A program made the position numbers and the translations under genes. 64,000 nucleotides of DNA from Paenirhizobium cremeum (GTDB lineage Bacteria; Pseudomonadota; Alphaproteobacteria; Rhizobiales; Rhizobiaceae), in the NCBI RefSeq assembly GCF_022884085.1, contig NZ_JAGGCS010000008.1, forward strand, positions 1-64,000, given 5' to 3'. Shown here one piece after another: positions 25,673 to 34,779 of the stretch. Below the pieces are notes generated by a model. It saw nothing but the letters and a program-made list of their open reading frames with translations. It was not told the origin of the DNA and did no database searches. The number at the start of each line of letters is the position of its first letter. Position 1 is the first letter of the stretch.

Positions 25673-27711
25673 AGCTCCGACTTGGTGATGACGAGATTTC
25701 CGAGGCGGTCGACGCAGACCTCGAAACCGGGCGGAACGACCGTGGTCGTGTCGTCTTGGGCGATGATGGCGGGTCCCTGGAATTCATGGCCGGCAGCGAG
25801 CTCTTCCCGTCGATAGACGCCGGTGACCCAGGTGCGTCCCTTGAACCAGCCCTCGACATGGAAACGCGGTTCGGCTGGTCCCGTTGCTTCCGGAGCCGGT
25901 TGCAGGACGAATTTCGGCGTCGCACCGGAGATGACGAGCCGAAGGCTCACCATCTGCACCGCGGCCGTCTCGTCGGAATGGCCGTAGAGCCTTTCGTGCT
26001 CGCGGTGGAAGGCGCCGGCGACCGCGGCCGTATCGCCAGCGGTGAGCCAGACCGTCTCGAGCGGGGTCTCGATCTCGAAGGACTGGCCGAGATAGCGCAT
26101 GTCGGCCGAAAGCCGGATCTCGCCTTCCTCCGTGTGGCCCTGTGTCTTCAGCCAGTCTCGTGCTGCGTTTTCCAGGTCGGAGAAGACCGGAAGCAGCCCC
26201 GCGATGCCGGTCTCGTTCACCTCGCAATAGGTGGTGCGGATGAAGTCGTTCTTGAGGTCGGCGATCAGGCCGCCCAGCGCCGACACGACGCCCGGCGTCG
26301 GCGGCACGACGACGCCCTTCATGTCGAGTTCGCGGGCAAGGAAGCAGGCGAGCATGGCGCCGGCGCCGCCGAAGGCGAACAGGTGAAACTCCCTGGGATC
26401 GATGGCGAAACGCGAGACGAGCGCGCTCACTTCGGCATACATGCCGGAAACCGAGATATCGATGACGCTGCCCGCCAGTTCCTCGACGCTGGTCGAGAGC
26501 TGGGCGGCAAGCGGTTCAAGCGCCGCCCGCGAGGCCGCATGGTCGACGGTGACCGCGCCGTAGCCGAGCGGCATGTGGCCGATCAGGTTGGAGGCGGCCA
26601 TGGCGTCGGTGATGGTCGGCCTGGTGCCGCCGCGGCCATAACAGGCCGGGCCGGGCGTCGAGCCGGCGCTTTCCGGGCCAACCTGCAGGAAGCCGAGCGG
26701 GTCCATCCAGGCGACCGAGCCGCCGCCCTGTCCGACCGAACTGACCGAGACCGAGGGGACATGGATCTGGAAGTCACCGATCAGTTCGCCGACGCCGTAT
26801 TGCGCGGTGCCGTCGACGATCACCGCGACGTCAGCGCTGGTGCCGCCGATATCGAGGCTCATGATCCGGTCGAAACCGCTCGCCTTCGCCAGATAGCCGG
26901 CGCCGATGACGCCGGAGGCCGTTCCCGAAAGGATCATCTGCACGCATTCGGCCCGGGCCTGGTCGATGCCCATCACGCCGCCATTGGTCTTGGTGATGAG
27001 CAGCGGGCAGGCAACGCCACGACCGCGCAGAACGGTTTCGAAGCGGTCGAGATAATGGGCGACGCGCGGCTGCACATAGCCGCTGATGACGGCGGTGATC
27101 GTGCGCTCGTATTCGCGGATGATCGGCCATGTATCGGCCGAGGAAACGACCGGCAGGCCGGGAGCGAGACGCTCGATCATCGCCTTGACGACTCGTTCGT
27201 TCGCCGGGTTACGATAGGAATGGAGGAAGGAGATGACGATACCCTTGCAGCCGGCGGCAAGCGCCTCTTTGACCGCGCGGGCGACATCGTTCTCCCGGGG
27301 TGCCTCTGCGATCTCGCCGGTCGCCAGCGTACGTTCCGCGATCCCGAACACCCGGTCGCGACGGATCAGCGGTTCGGGCCGGACGGAATAGAGATTGTGG
27401 ATCTGCGGGATCTTGAGGCGCGCGATTTCCAGCACGTCCTCGAAATTGCGGGTGGTGAAGAGCGCGATGTCATGGCCGTTGCGCTGGATCACGGTGTTGA
27501 CGCCGACCGTGGTGCCATGGGTGAAATAGGCGATCTCGGCGGCGTCCATGCCGTCGCGCGCCTTCAGCGTATCGAGCGCGAGCAGGATTTCCTCGCCGGG
27601 CGCATCCGGTCTCGAAAACACCTTCAGCGTCGAAAGCCTCCCCGTGTCCTCGTTCAGCACCGCGAAGTCCGTGAAGGACCCGCCGACATCCACACCGATC
27701 CGATAAGTCAT
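25669..27711 (-). CDS. hyuA: Hydantoinase A/oxoprolinase family, ATP-binding subunit
   Basis: A 680-residue HyuA-family protein. The actin/hexokinase-like phosphate loops are DVGGSFTDF (about residues 7-15) and DIGGTSADVAV (about 285-295); HGTTVGVNTVIQR lies near residue 62 and GGAGAMLACFLARELDM near residue 440. The start at 27711 follows GGAGAA; the frame extends 11 codons further without a ribosome site. It activates the ring carbonyl with ATP for hydrolysis together with HyuB. The GNAT, cupin, hydroxyacid dehydrogenase, M20 deacylase and oxidase genes precede it in the same direction. Confidence 0.9.
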   Translation of the reverse strand: MTYRIGVDVGGSFTDFAVLNEDTGRLSTLKVFSRPDAPGEEILLALDTLKARDGMDAAEIAYFTHGTTVGVNTVIQRNGHDIALFTTRNFEDVLEIARLKIPQIHNLYSVRPEPLIRRDRVFGIAERTLATGEIAEAPRENDVARAVKEALAAGCKGIVISFLHSYRNPANERVVKAMIERLAPGLPVVSSADTWPIIREYERTITAVISGYVQPRVAHYLDRFETVLRGRGVACPLLITKTNGGVMGIDQARAECVQMILSGTASGVIGAGYLAKASGFDRIMSLDIGGTSADVAVIVDGTAQYGVGELIGDFQIHVPSVSVSSVGQGGGSVAWMDPLGFLQVGPESAGSTPGPACYGRGGTRPTITDAMAASNLIGHMPLGYGAVTVDHAASRAALEPLAAQLSTSVEELAGSVIDISVSGMYAEVSALVSRFAIDPREFHLFAFGGAGAMLACFLARELDMKGVVVPPTPGVVSALGGLIADLKNDFIRTTYCEVNETGIAGLLPVFSDLENAARDWLKTQGHTEEGEIRLSADMRYLGQSFEIETPLETVWLTAGDTAAVAGAFHREHERLYGHSDETAAVQMVSLRLVISGATPKFVLQPAPEATGPAEPRFHVEGWFKGRTWVTGVYRREELAAGHEFQGPAIIAQDDTTTVVPPGFEVCVDRLGNLVITKSEL

Positions 27712-27802
27712 GCCGTTCTCCTGTCGTTGGCATGACTGTCGCATCGGCTATATGACACCACCACCGAATTTCGATGAGGAATCCATAACCACTGGTTATG
27801 TC

Positions 27803-28261
27803 CTATTCGGGTTTGGGCACCGTCATGTAATATTCGGGATGGGGTGCCGGCCGGTAGCCGGCCTTCTCGTAGACGGCATGGGCGTCCTTCGTCGCGAGCA
27901 TCCAGCTCGTGACGGTGGCAAGTTCCGGATGATTACGGATCTCCAGCGCCAGCCATGAGGCAAGACCCTGACCGCGATGGGCGGGCAGGGTGAAGACGTC
28001 GCGCAGATAGGCGAACACGGCGTAATCCGTCACCAGCCGGCCGAAGGCGGCAAGCGTGCCGTCCGGGGCGTAGATGGCCACCGGCAGGGAGCCTTCCAGC
28101 GCCCTTTCCAGCTGCTCGAAGGTGAGGTTGCGCGCCCAGTAGGACTCGTTGACGAGGAAGCGATGAACCTCGACCGGATCGAACCGGCTCCGATCCGTGC
28201 TCAGCGTATACCCCTTGCGGGACGCCTCGAAGATGACCTTGTCGCGCAACATCGCAATCAC
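27803..28261 (-). CDS. GNAT family N-acetyltransferase
   Basis: A 152-residue single-domain GNAT. The acetyl-CoA signature is LPAHRGQGLASWLALEI, and the C-terminus has the VYEKAGYRPAPHP block common in small GNATs. The start overlaps the cupin stop by 4 bp (ATGA), indicating coupling. It presumably acetylates an amino compound of this pathway or protects against it. It is unrelated in length to the tandem GNATs at 12249 and 32306. Confidence 0.85.
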   Translation of the reverse strand: MIAMLRDKVIFEASRKGYTLSTDRSRFDPVEVHRFLVNESYWARNLTFEQLERALEGSLPVAIYAPDGTLAAFGRLVTDYAVFAYLRDVFTLPAHRGQGLASWLALEIRNHPELATVTSWMLATKDAHAVYEKAGYRPAPHPEYYMTVPKPE

Positions 28262-28611
28262 ATGACCGTAACGTAGATTTTCCGAACGGTTTCTATCGTC
28301 TTCCAGACGCCGATGAAACCCGGCTTCATGACGAAGCTGTCACCGGCCTTGTAGACGACTGGCTCGCCGCCTTCCGGGGTGATTTCGACGACGCCAGAGA
28401 TGATGTGGCAGAACTCGAAGGTCTCGCCCTTGATCGAGCGCGTTTCGCCCGGCGTCGCTTCCCATACGCCGGTATGGATCATCTCGCCGCGGGCGACATC
28501 CTGCGCCCAGGTCTTGAAGGAGGGATTGCCGGCAATCAGGCGTTCCGGCAGCGGGCCGGATTCGCGCGGTGCGGAGGAGGGATTGGTGTCGATAGTCTTG
28601 AGCAGGGACAT
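28258..28611 (-). CDS. Small cupin protein (DUF861/EutQ-like cupin_3)
   Basis: A 117-residue single-cupin protein: GVWEATPGETRSIKGETFEFCHIISGVVEITPEGGEPVVYKAGDSFVMKPGFIGVWKTIETVRKIYV. The metal ligand pattern is partly degenerate, with one His in FCHIISG. Proteins of this type accompany amino-acid oxidase and hydantoinase operons; proposed roles are a small isomerase or aminohydrolase, or a binding protein. The function here is unknown. Confidence 0.8.
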   Translation of the reverse strand: MSLLKTIDTNPSSAPRESGPLPERLIAGNPSFKTWAQDVARGEMIHTGVWEATPGETRSIKGETFEFCHIISGVVEITPEGGEPVVYKAGDSFVMKPGFIGVWKTIETVRKIYVTVM

Positions 28612-28638
28612 GTTCTTCCTTTCGGGGGGAGGGGGAAA

Positions 28639-29562
28639 TCAGTAGCCTCGGGTCCGGTCCACGAGCCCGATGGGGTCGAGGCCGGCTTTGTAGCGCCTGA
28701 CGTTCTCGACGACGGCGCGGGCGGCGGTTTCGGGTTGCGTGACGCTCGCGACATGCGGGGTCAGCAGGATTTTCGGATGCGACCAGAAGGCATGGCCGGC
28801 CGGAAGCGGCTCGGGATCGGTGACGTCGATCACCGCACCGGAAAGATGTCCCTCGTCGAGGGCCGCGATCAGCGCATCATGCTCGAGTTGCGGTCCGCGC
28901 CCGACATGAACGAGGCCCGCGCCCGCCGGCAGCTGGCGGAAAAGATCGGCATCGAGAAAGCCGCGGGTCTCCGGCGTCAGCGGCAGCAGGCAGACGAGAA
29001 TGTCGGTTTCCGCCAGCATCGCCGCAAGCCCGGACTTGCCGCTGTGGCAGGTGACGCCTTCGATTTCGCGCGGGCTGCGGCTCCAGCCGGCAAGCGGAAA
29101 GCCAAAGGGTTTCAAACGCTCCAGCACAGCGGTGCCGAGCATGCCGAGGCCGAGCACGCCGATACGTCGCTCGCCTGCCTGTGACTGCGCCAGCATCCGC
29201 CACGTCTGGTGGCGCTGCTGGTCGAGATAGGCTGGAAGGTTGCGATGAAGGGCAAGCACCGCCATCGTCACATATTCCTGCATCATGCGCACGATGCCAT
29301 CTTCGACCATGCGAACCACCTTCACATGCGGCGGCACGGCGTCGATGCGGAACTGGTCCACGCCGGCGCCTATGGAAAAGAGGATTTCCAGATTGCGATA
29401 GCTCGCCAGGTTTTCCGGAACCGTCCATGTGATGAGGTAGCGCACCGCATCCGGGTCGACGGTCGCCGGGTCCATCGAGAACGGCACGTCGGGCAGATCG
29501 CGCGCGAAGGCTTCGGCGAAGATCGCGCCGCGTTTTGCATCGGAGTTGAACAGAAACGTCAT
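28639..29562 (-). CDS. D-2-hydroxyacid dehydrogenase (glyoxylate/hydroxypyruvate reductase A-like)
   Basis: A 307-residue NAD(P)-dependent dehydrogenase of the GhrA branch. The nucleotide motif GLGMLGTA is near residue 142; catalytic Arg, Glu and His appear in [28 protein letters not shown] and [12 protein letters not shown] 29562 follows GAGGGG; upstream extension lacks family similarity. It would reduce a 2-oxo acid released by the oxidase to a hydroxy acid, or work in the reverse direction. Confidence 0.85.
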   Translation of the reverse strand: MTFLFNSDAKRGAIFAEAFARDLPDVPFSMDPATVDPDAVRYLITWTVPENLASYRNLEILFSIGAGVDQFRIDAVPPHVKVVRMVEDGIVRMMQEYVTMAVLALHRNLPAYLDQQRHQTWRMLAQSQAGERRIGVLGLGMLGTAVLERLKPFGFPLAGWSRSPREIEGVTCHSGKSGLAAMLAETDILVCLLPLTPETRGFLDADLFRQLPAGAGLVHVGRGPQLEHDALIAALDEGHLSGAVIDVTDPEPLPAGHAFWSHPKILLTPHVASVTQPETAARAVVENVRRYKAGLDPIGLVDRTRGY

Positions 29563-29584
29563 TTCGGTCGCATCCCCTCGTTCG

Positions 29585-30709
29585 TCAGGCCCGGCAGCGG
29601 GCGGCAAGCGCGCCGATCATCGCCCGGCAGGACTGCAGTTCCTCGATCAGGATGAATTCGTCGGGCTTGTGGGCGCGGCCGATATCGCCCGGACCGCAAA
29701 TGATGGCGTCAATGCCGGCCGCCTGGAACAATCCGGCCTCGGTGCCGTAGCTAACCGCCGCGAGCGGAGGCGTTGCCGTCAGTTCCTCCAGCAGGCGGGC
29801 TAGCGCCGCATCTGCCGGGAGCGACAGCGCCGGATAACTGCTGGTCTCGACCCAATCGATAGCAAAGCCGCGCGAGGAAAGGGCGCTGGCGGCTGCCTTC
29901 ACCGGCGTAAGCAGGGCCGTCGGATCGACGCCGGCAATGGCGCGGGCCTCGAGTTCGGCGACGCAGCGGTCGGGAATGATGTTGACGGCCTGGCCGCCGT
30001 TGATCGTGCCGACCTGAAGCGACGAATAAGAAGGTTCGAAAGCCGCGTCGAACGGCCCCTGCGTCAGCCGCTCGGCCTCCTCGACGGCGGTCGTCAGGAT
30101 GGAGGCCATGGCATGCACGGAGTTGAGGCCGAGATCGGGACGCGAGGAGTGGCCGGAGCGGCCGCCGATGGTGACATGCGCTGCCGCCTTGCCCTTGTGA
30201 GCGAGGATCGCGCGCATGTTGCTCGGCTCGCCGATAATGGCGCCGGCAGGCGTCGCGCAGAGTTCCGGGAGCTTCGCGAGCATATGCGGCACGCCGCGGC
30301 AGCCGGCCTCCTCGTCATAGGAAAAAGCGAAATGGATCGGCTGCGCCAGCGGTGCCGCCGCGATCTCGGGAACGGCGGCGAGCACGGCCGCAAGAAAGCC
30401 CTTCATGTCGGAGGTGCCACGGCCGAAAAGGCTGCTGCCCTCGGCCCGCAGGCGGAAGGGATCGGATGTCCATTCGGGTTCGCCGGCCGGAACGACATCC
30501 ATATGGCCTGAGAGCACGTAGCCGGGCACATCGGCCGGACCGATGGTGGCGAAGAGATTGGCGCGGTCGCCTTCCGGTCCGTCCAGCACATGGACGCGCG
30601 CGCCATGGCTTTCGAGATAATCCCGCACCCAGCCGACGATCGCGCCGTTCGGTGTTCCGACGACGGAGGGGAAGGCGATGAGGCGTTCGAGGATTTCCGT
30701 GGTCTGCAT
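29585..30709 (-). CDS. argE: M20 family deacylase (ArgE/acetylornithine deacetylase-like)
   Basis: A 374-residue M20 metallopeptidase-fold enzyme. Metal ligands and base are visible in [27 protein letters not shown] and GEPSN, and the dimerisation domain contains [19 protein letters not shown]. Members hydrolyse N-acyl or N-carbamoyl amino acids. Next to hyuAB, an N-carbamoyl amino acid produced by ring opening is an attractive substrate, more so than arginine biosynthesis, since no arg genes are near. ATG 30709 follows GAGG overlapping the oxidase stop, so the two are translationally coupled. The symbol is by family only. Confidence 0.8.
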   Translation of the reverse strand: MQTTEILERLIAFPSVVGTPNGAIVGWVRDYLESHGARVHVLDGPEGDRANLFATIGPADVPGYVLSGHMDVVPAGEPEWTSDPFRLRAEGSSLFGRGTSDMKGFLAAVLAAVPEIAAAPLAQPIHFAFSYDEEAGCRGVPHMLAKLPELCATPAGAIIGEPSNMRAILAHKGKAAAHVTIGGRSGHSSRPDLGLNSVHAMASILTTAVEEAERLTQGPFDAAFEPSYSSLQVGTINGGQAVNIIPDRCVAELEARAIAGVDPTALLTPVKAAASALSSRGFAIDWVETSSYPALSLPADAALARLLEELTATPPLAAVSYGTEAGLFQAAGIDAIICGPGDIGRAHKPDEFILIEELQSCRAMIGALAARCRA

Positions 30710-30716
30710 CGTCACC

Positions 30717-32045
30717 TCACAGCATGCCCGGCTTGCCGAGATCGGTGCCGTCGATCATGCGTTCATAGCGATAGGGTTTCGGGTCGACGCAAGGCTTGTC
30801 TCCGCGAACGAGATCCGCCGCCAGTTGGCCGGCCGCCGGGCCGATGCCAAAGCCGTGGCCGCTGAAGCCGGACGCGATGAACAGCCCGGGCTGCGACGCG
30901 ACGGATGAGATGACCGGAATGGCGTCGGGTGTCGAGTCGACCATGCCGCCCCAGCTTTCGGCCACCCTGATGCCCGCAAGCGCCGGATAGATCTCCTGAA
31001 GCTTCCGCAAGCCCTTGGCCACCAGATGGGCATCCGGCTTCGGATCGAGAATGCGGGTGCGCTCGAAGGGCGAAATTCCGTCGGCGCTCCAGCGGATGAT
31101 TGCCTCCGGCCCATCGAGGAACTGCCTGCCGATGCCGAAGGTCAGTCCCTTGCGGCGAAGCTTGAAGGTCGGCCAGAACGGCTTCGCCTGCAGCAGCCCA
31201 TAAGGGGTGATCTGCAATTGACCCTGACCGCTGAGGCCGACCGTATAGCCGCCGTCCAGCCGGCGGCGCAGCGTGACGTCCTGCATGGATACGCCGCCCT
31301 CGGTCACGGCCGGAGCCGCCATCGTATAGAAGGAGGTCGATTTCACCGAGGCTTGCAGGAACCTGAAGCCGTGGTGGCGCAGGAACATGCCGCTCCAGGC
31401 GCCGCCGGCGACCACGACCGCGGAGCAGTGGATCAGCCCCTGTTCGGTGACGACGCCCGAGACGCGGCCGGCGGTGGTTTCAAAGGCGCGAGCGGCGCAG
31501 TTCTCGACGATCACGGCGCCGGCGCGTTGCGCGGCGCGGGCCATGGCCGGAACCGCAAGCTGCGGCTCGGCGCGGCCATCGGTCGGGGAGTGCACACCGC
31601 CGCGCCATGTGCGGCTGTTGCCCGGCAGCCGGGCGGAAACCTCCGTGCCCGAGAGCATGCGGGTATCGACCCCGAAGCCATGGGCAATCTTGCCCCACTT
31701 TTCCCAGGTGGCGATGTCAGCGTCATTGTTGGAGGCATAGACGAGGCCGCTGCGCACGAAACCGGTTTCCTCGCCGGTCTCCGCATTCAGCGTTTCCCAT
31801 ATGCGGATGGCAAGCTGGGCAAGCGGCAGTTCGCGCGGGTCGCGGTTCTGCTGGCGGCACCAGCCCCAGTTCCGGCTCGACTGTTCGGCCGAGACGCGTC
31901 CCTTCTCGATGACGGCGACGGAGGTTCCGCGTCGGGCCAGATGCCAGGCGGTCGCGATGCCCGCCATGCCGCCGCCGAGGATGACCACATCGGCCTGGGG
32001 CGGGATCCTTGCGGTACTGTCGATGGAAGGAAGGGGAGGCGTCAT
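30717..32045 (-). CDS. FAD-dependent amino acid/amine oxidase (DAO family), copy 2
   Basis: A 442-residue flavoprotein. The FAD motif GGGMAG is near residues 24-29, with SAEQSSRNWGWCRQQNRD and C-terminal SGFSGHGFGIGPAAG, all as in the paralogue at 415-1740. The start at 32045 is chosen because it aligns residue-for-residue with the start of copy 1; an ATG at 32060 has no better ribosome site. It is the first gene of the long minus-strand operon and diverges from the tandem GNAT at 32306. It probably catalyses the first oxidation of the compound degraded by this operon. Confidence 0.85.
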   Translation of the reverse strand: MTPPLPSIDSTARIPPQADVVILGGGMAGIATAWHLARRGTSVAVIEKGRVSAEQSSRNWGWCRQQNRDPRELPLAQLAIRIWETLNAETGEETGFVRSGLVYASNNDADIATWEKWGKIAHGFGVDTRMLSGTEVSARLPGNSRTWRGGVHSPTDGRAEPQLAVPAMARAAQRAGAVIVENCAARAFETTAGRVSGVVTEQGLIHCSAVVVAGGAWSGMFLRHHGFRFLQASVKSTSFYTMAAPAVTEGGVSMQDVTLRRRLDGGYTVGLSGQGQLQITPYGLLQAKPFWPTFKLRRKGLTFGIGRQFLDGPEAIIRWSADGISPFERTRILDPKPDAHLVAKGLRKLQEIYPALAGIRVAESWGGMVDSTPDAIPVISSVASQPGLFIASGFSGHGFGIGPAAGQLAADLVRGDKPCVDPKPYRYERMIDGTDLGKPGML

Positions 32046-32305
32046 GCTCGAACTCTTCATTCGTGGCTGCGGGCGGTCGAAAAGGCCCCCGACGGTTGTT
32101 TCTGCCCATGAAGCTTAAAGGCGGGGCGCCCGATTGCATGCCGAAAGCGGACTTGTTTTGGTGGATTGTTGTGTATGCTCGGCGCTCTCAAGCAATTTGT
32201 GTCGATGACGCCGGCGTATTCTTCGGGAAACTCAGTGAGATGCCGAATTCACCGGGTCGCGCGGCGCGGTACCGGAATGAACGGCACGGGAAAGGGAGAT
32301 GGCGA
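32046..32305. promoter_or_regulatory. Divergent promoter region of oxidase 2 and tandem GNAT 2
   Basis: This 260-bp space should hold promoters for both directions. It contains a GCATGC palindrome (about 32136) and a TATGCTC half-site, but no full copy of the GCAT-N3-ATGC operator seen at 1925 and 13194. The 3' end carries the AAAGGGAGA ribosome site of the GNAT gene. No small gene was recognised. Confidence 0.4.
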
Positions 32306-33208
32306 ATGGAACCCTCGGCGTCCGAGTCTCTGTTGGTCGATACATTTCAGGCGCGGATGGTCGATATCCACGACGCCAGTCTGGAACAGTTGCATGCCCT
32401 TTCCATCGCGGTCGGCTGGCCGCATCGGGCGGATGACTGGCAGTTCCTCAGGGAAATGGGTCAAGGGTTCGTGGCGCTGGACGAGATCGACCGTATCCTC
32501 GGCTCGGCCATGTGGTTCTCCCATGGCGACAGCTTCGCCACGGTCGGCATGGTCATCTCTTCCCCAAGGCTGCAGACCAACGGTACCGGCAACTGGCTGA
32601 TGCAGCGGGTCCTGGCCGAGTGCAAGGAACGCGGACTTCGCCTCAATGCCACGCGCGCGGCGCGCCGTCTTTACCAGTCGCTCAACTTCGCGCCGGAAAA
32701 GACCGTCTACCAGTGTCAGGGCGAGGCAACGCGGCCGGCGACACCTGTGCCGCTTCCCGGGGGGGCGACGATTTCAACCCTGGGTCCCGAGCACCTGAAC
32801 CGGGCGATCGAACTCGACGCCCGAGCCTTTGGCGTCGAGCGGCGTGTGCTGATGGAAAAGCTTTTCGAGCAATCCGTCGGCTACGGTCTCTTCCGTGAAG
32901 GCCGGCTCGAGGCCTTCGCCCTGTGTCGCCATTTCGGCCGGGGTCATGTCGTCGGCCCTGTTGTCGCCGGCGATGACGAGGATGCGATCGCCGTGGTCCA
33001 GCCGCATGTGCTCGACCACGAAGGCGCGTTCCTGAGGCTCGATACCCATCGGGACGGTGGCGCTTTCGCCACCTTCCTCTCCCATGCCGGCCTGCCGGTA
33101 TTCGACACGGTGCTGACCATGTCGCTCTCCCATGGCAAAGCGGTCCCTCCGGTCGCGACATCCGAGGGACCTAAGACCTATGGCCTCGTCAGCCAGGCGC
33201 TCGGCTGA
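32306..33208 (+). CDS. Tandem GNAT-domain acetyltransferase, copy 2
   Basis: A 300-residue two-lobed GNAT protein. The first lobe (about residues 15-145) is more degenerate in its acetyl-CoA loop (LQTNGTGNWLMQRVL) than copy 1; the second lobe spans about 155-285. It shares GWPHRxDDWQ and a C-terminal SQALG with 12249-13088. ATG 32306 lies 7 bp after AAAGGGAGA; the frame is open for 99 codons upstream but that part is non-coding in character. It is divergent from oxidase copy 2, mirroring the oxidase/GNAT association of the first block. Confidence 0.82.
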   Translation: MEPSASESLLVDTFQARMVDIHDASLEQLHALSIAVGWPHRADDWQFLREMGQGFVALDEIDRILGSAMWFSHGDSFATVGMVISSPRLQTNGTGNWLMQRVLAECKERGLRLNATRAARRLYQSLNFAPEKTVYQCQGEATRPATPVPLPGGATISTLGPEHLNRAIELDARAFGVERRVLMEKLFEQSVGYGLFREGRLEAFALCRHFGRGHVVGPVVAGDDEDAIAVVQPHVLDHEGAFLRLDTHRDGGAFATFLSHAGLPVFDTVLTMSLSHGKAVPPVATSEGPKTYGLVSQALG

Positions 33209-33219
33209 AACAGGCCGCC

Positions 33220-33575
33220 GGCCGCGGCATTCCACTGCGCCTTGCGCGGATCCGATGAATGTGGATGACGAGGGCTGAGCGTTTCTGGTGCGGCGGGACG
33301 AAGAGATTTCGGACTGCTGAAATGACTGAGATGAAACGTTGCAAGGCGCCGGCAGATCGAAATCCCTGCATCATTGGTTCCCTTTTTCGAAGGGACAGCC
33401 GACATCACGTCGCGTCTTGCCGCTCCATATGAGCGCAGCTTGTCGGTGAAGATCCGCTTCGGCGCCAAGCCTTGCTTCTTCAGCAGCCCGACCAGCAATC
33501 GCTTGGAAGCCTTGCTATCGCGCCGCGCCCGGGCGATCTCGTCGAGAACATAACCGTCCTGGTCAACGGCACGCC
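33220..33575 (-). pseudogene. IS6-family transposase remnant
   Basis: Reading from 33575 down, the frame encodes AVDQDGYVLDEIARARRDSKASKRLLVGLLKKQGLAPKRIFTDKLRSYGAA, the first two catalytic-domain blocks of IS6-type DDE transposases (first Asp in AVDQDG, second in TDKLRSYG). After RRDVM an internal deletion and frame change follow, and the C-terminal block (MQGFRSAGALQRFISVISAVRNLF...) continues in another frame. The N-terminus is missing and no terminal inverted repeats were recognised. It abuts the stop of the GNAT gene and marks the left edge of the aromatic block. Confidence 0.8.
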
Positions 33576-33701
33576 TGAGACGGCATCACACTGCAATTTT
33601 CAGGAACGAGCGGGTCGAGATCCAGGAGGCCGACAAACCTGATAATCCTTCGATTGTTGTCGATATTGCCGCCTGCTTCACCTGCGCGTGCTATTCAGTT
33701 T

Positions 33702-34604
33702 TCAAGATCCAGCCATCTGGACCTCCGTCCGTAGCCATCGGTGCGCTGGATCCTCATCCAGATAGCGTGGCCAGACCATGACCTCACAGAGCGGTTGCAT
33801 TTCGAAGGGTGCCGGAAACAGAGCAATCGGGAAACGCTTTGCCATCTCCTCTGCCATGCGCCGATGCATGGTCACGATCCGTCCCGTACCGATGACCAGC
33901 AAGGGCGCGATGCTGAACTGGTCCACCGTGCATTCGACACGTCGTTGACGACCGTAGCGCGGGAGGAACCATTCCTCGAAGGCAAGGCTCGCTTGGTTGC
34001 CGAGCCGTATGGAGATATGGCCTCGATCGAGATACTCCTCCATCGTCAACTTCGTGAGACCTTTAGCATGTTCTGCACACATCATGCAGACATGCTCATC
34101 CCGCAGAACTTCGATTTGAGGATGTTGCAGCCGGCTCGCATATTGCTCGGGGATGATTAGCATATCGATGGTTCCCCGCTCGAAGGCTTCCAAGACATCG
34201 ACCGGCGTCCGCCGGATATCCAGCCGCATGCCCGGCGCGCTGGCAGCGAGACGCCGAACGGCCTCTGCCAGGAGAACATCGAGCATGTAGTCAGACGCGG
34301 CGACCGAAAAAGTCCGAGAAATGGCAGCGGGTTCGAAGATCGGCCGGATCGAAATGGCAGAACGTGTCCGCATCAGGGCATCGCGCACTGGACCGATCAG
34401 GCTCTGCGCCAGTGGCGTTAGCTCCATTCGTCGGCCGACCTGCACCAGAAGCGCATCACCGAAATAATCCCTGAGGCGAGCAAGCGCTGCGCTGGTCGCC
34501 GATTGGCCGATGCAAAGACGCTCGCTGGCACGCGTGACACTGCGTTCATCGAGCAGGGCATCGAGGGCCACGAGGAGATTCAGATCGAACCGATCCAGAC
34601 GCAT
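33702..34604 (-). CDS. LysR family regulator (NodD/LinR-like) of the aromatic block
   Basis: A 300-residue LysR protein beginning MRLDRFDLNLLVALDALLDERSVTRASERLCIGQSATSAALARLRDYFGDALLV, the N-terminus characteristic of the NodD/NahR/LinR branch, whose members respond to aromatic compounds. The effector domain follows from about residue 90. It is divergent from the outer-membrane protein gene at 34780, and a perfect inverted repeat (34621-34647) lies 17 bp upstream of its start. It is likely the aromatic-responsive activator of the genes downstream. Confidence 0.88.
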   Translation of the reverse strand: MRLDRFDLNLLVALDALLDERSVTRASERLCIGQSATSAALARLRDYFGDALLVQVGRRMELTPLAQSLIGPVRDALMRTRSAISIRPIFEPAAISRTFSVAASDYMLDVLLAEAVRRLAASAPGMRLDIRRTPVDVLEAFERGTIDMLIIPEQYASRLQHPQIEVLRDEHVCMMCAEHAKGLTKLTMEEYLDRGHISIRLGNQASLAFEEWFLPRYGRQRRVECTVDQFSIAPLLVIGTGRIVTMHRRMAEEMAKRFPIALFPAPFEMQPLCEVMVWPRYLDEDPAHRWLRTEVQMAGS

Positions 34605-34620
34605 ACGTTATGACCTCCAG

Positions 34621-34647
34621 CCATGTATTAACGCCATCGATACATGG
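34621..34647. promoter_or_regulatory. LysR-type operator palindrome
   Basis: CCATGTAT (34621-34628) and ATACATGG (34640-34647) are perfect inverted repeats separated by 11 bp in the divergent space between the LysR gene and the outer-membrane protein gene. Its size and position suit a LysR recognition site that also represses the regulator's own promoter. Confidence 0.6.
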
Positions 34648-34779
34648 AATGAATCTAATCTGATTTTCATTTCTTTGACAGACGTTAATTTTTCCCCGTC
34701 GCCCCGGCACTGGAGGATGGTGCCGCGGCTTGGAAAGAACCGATCAAGCGGCTTTCCTGGACTATCAAGTGGAGGGGAA

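Noticed and set aside
23396..25816. 806-codon open frame opposite hyuB
   Set aside because: Antisense shadow of hyuB and its neighbours; no ribosome site or domain, and hyuB has clear family motifs on the other strand.
25756..27735. 659-codon open frame on the plus strand opposite hyuA
   Set aside because: It is the mirror of the high-GC hyuA gene and has no recognisable domain; its amino-acid composition (many H, D, G, R) is typical of antisense GC-rich reading frames.
32009..32305. N-terminal extension of the tandem GNAT 2 frame
   Set aside because: The extra 99 codons overlap the divergent promoter region and the start of oxidase 2; the start at 32306 has AAAGGGAGA and matches copy 1.
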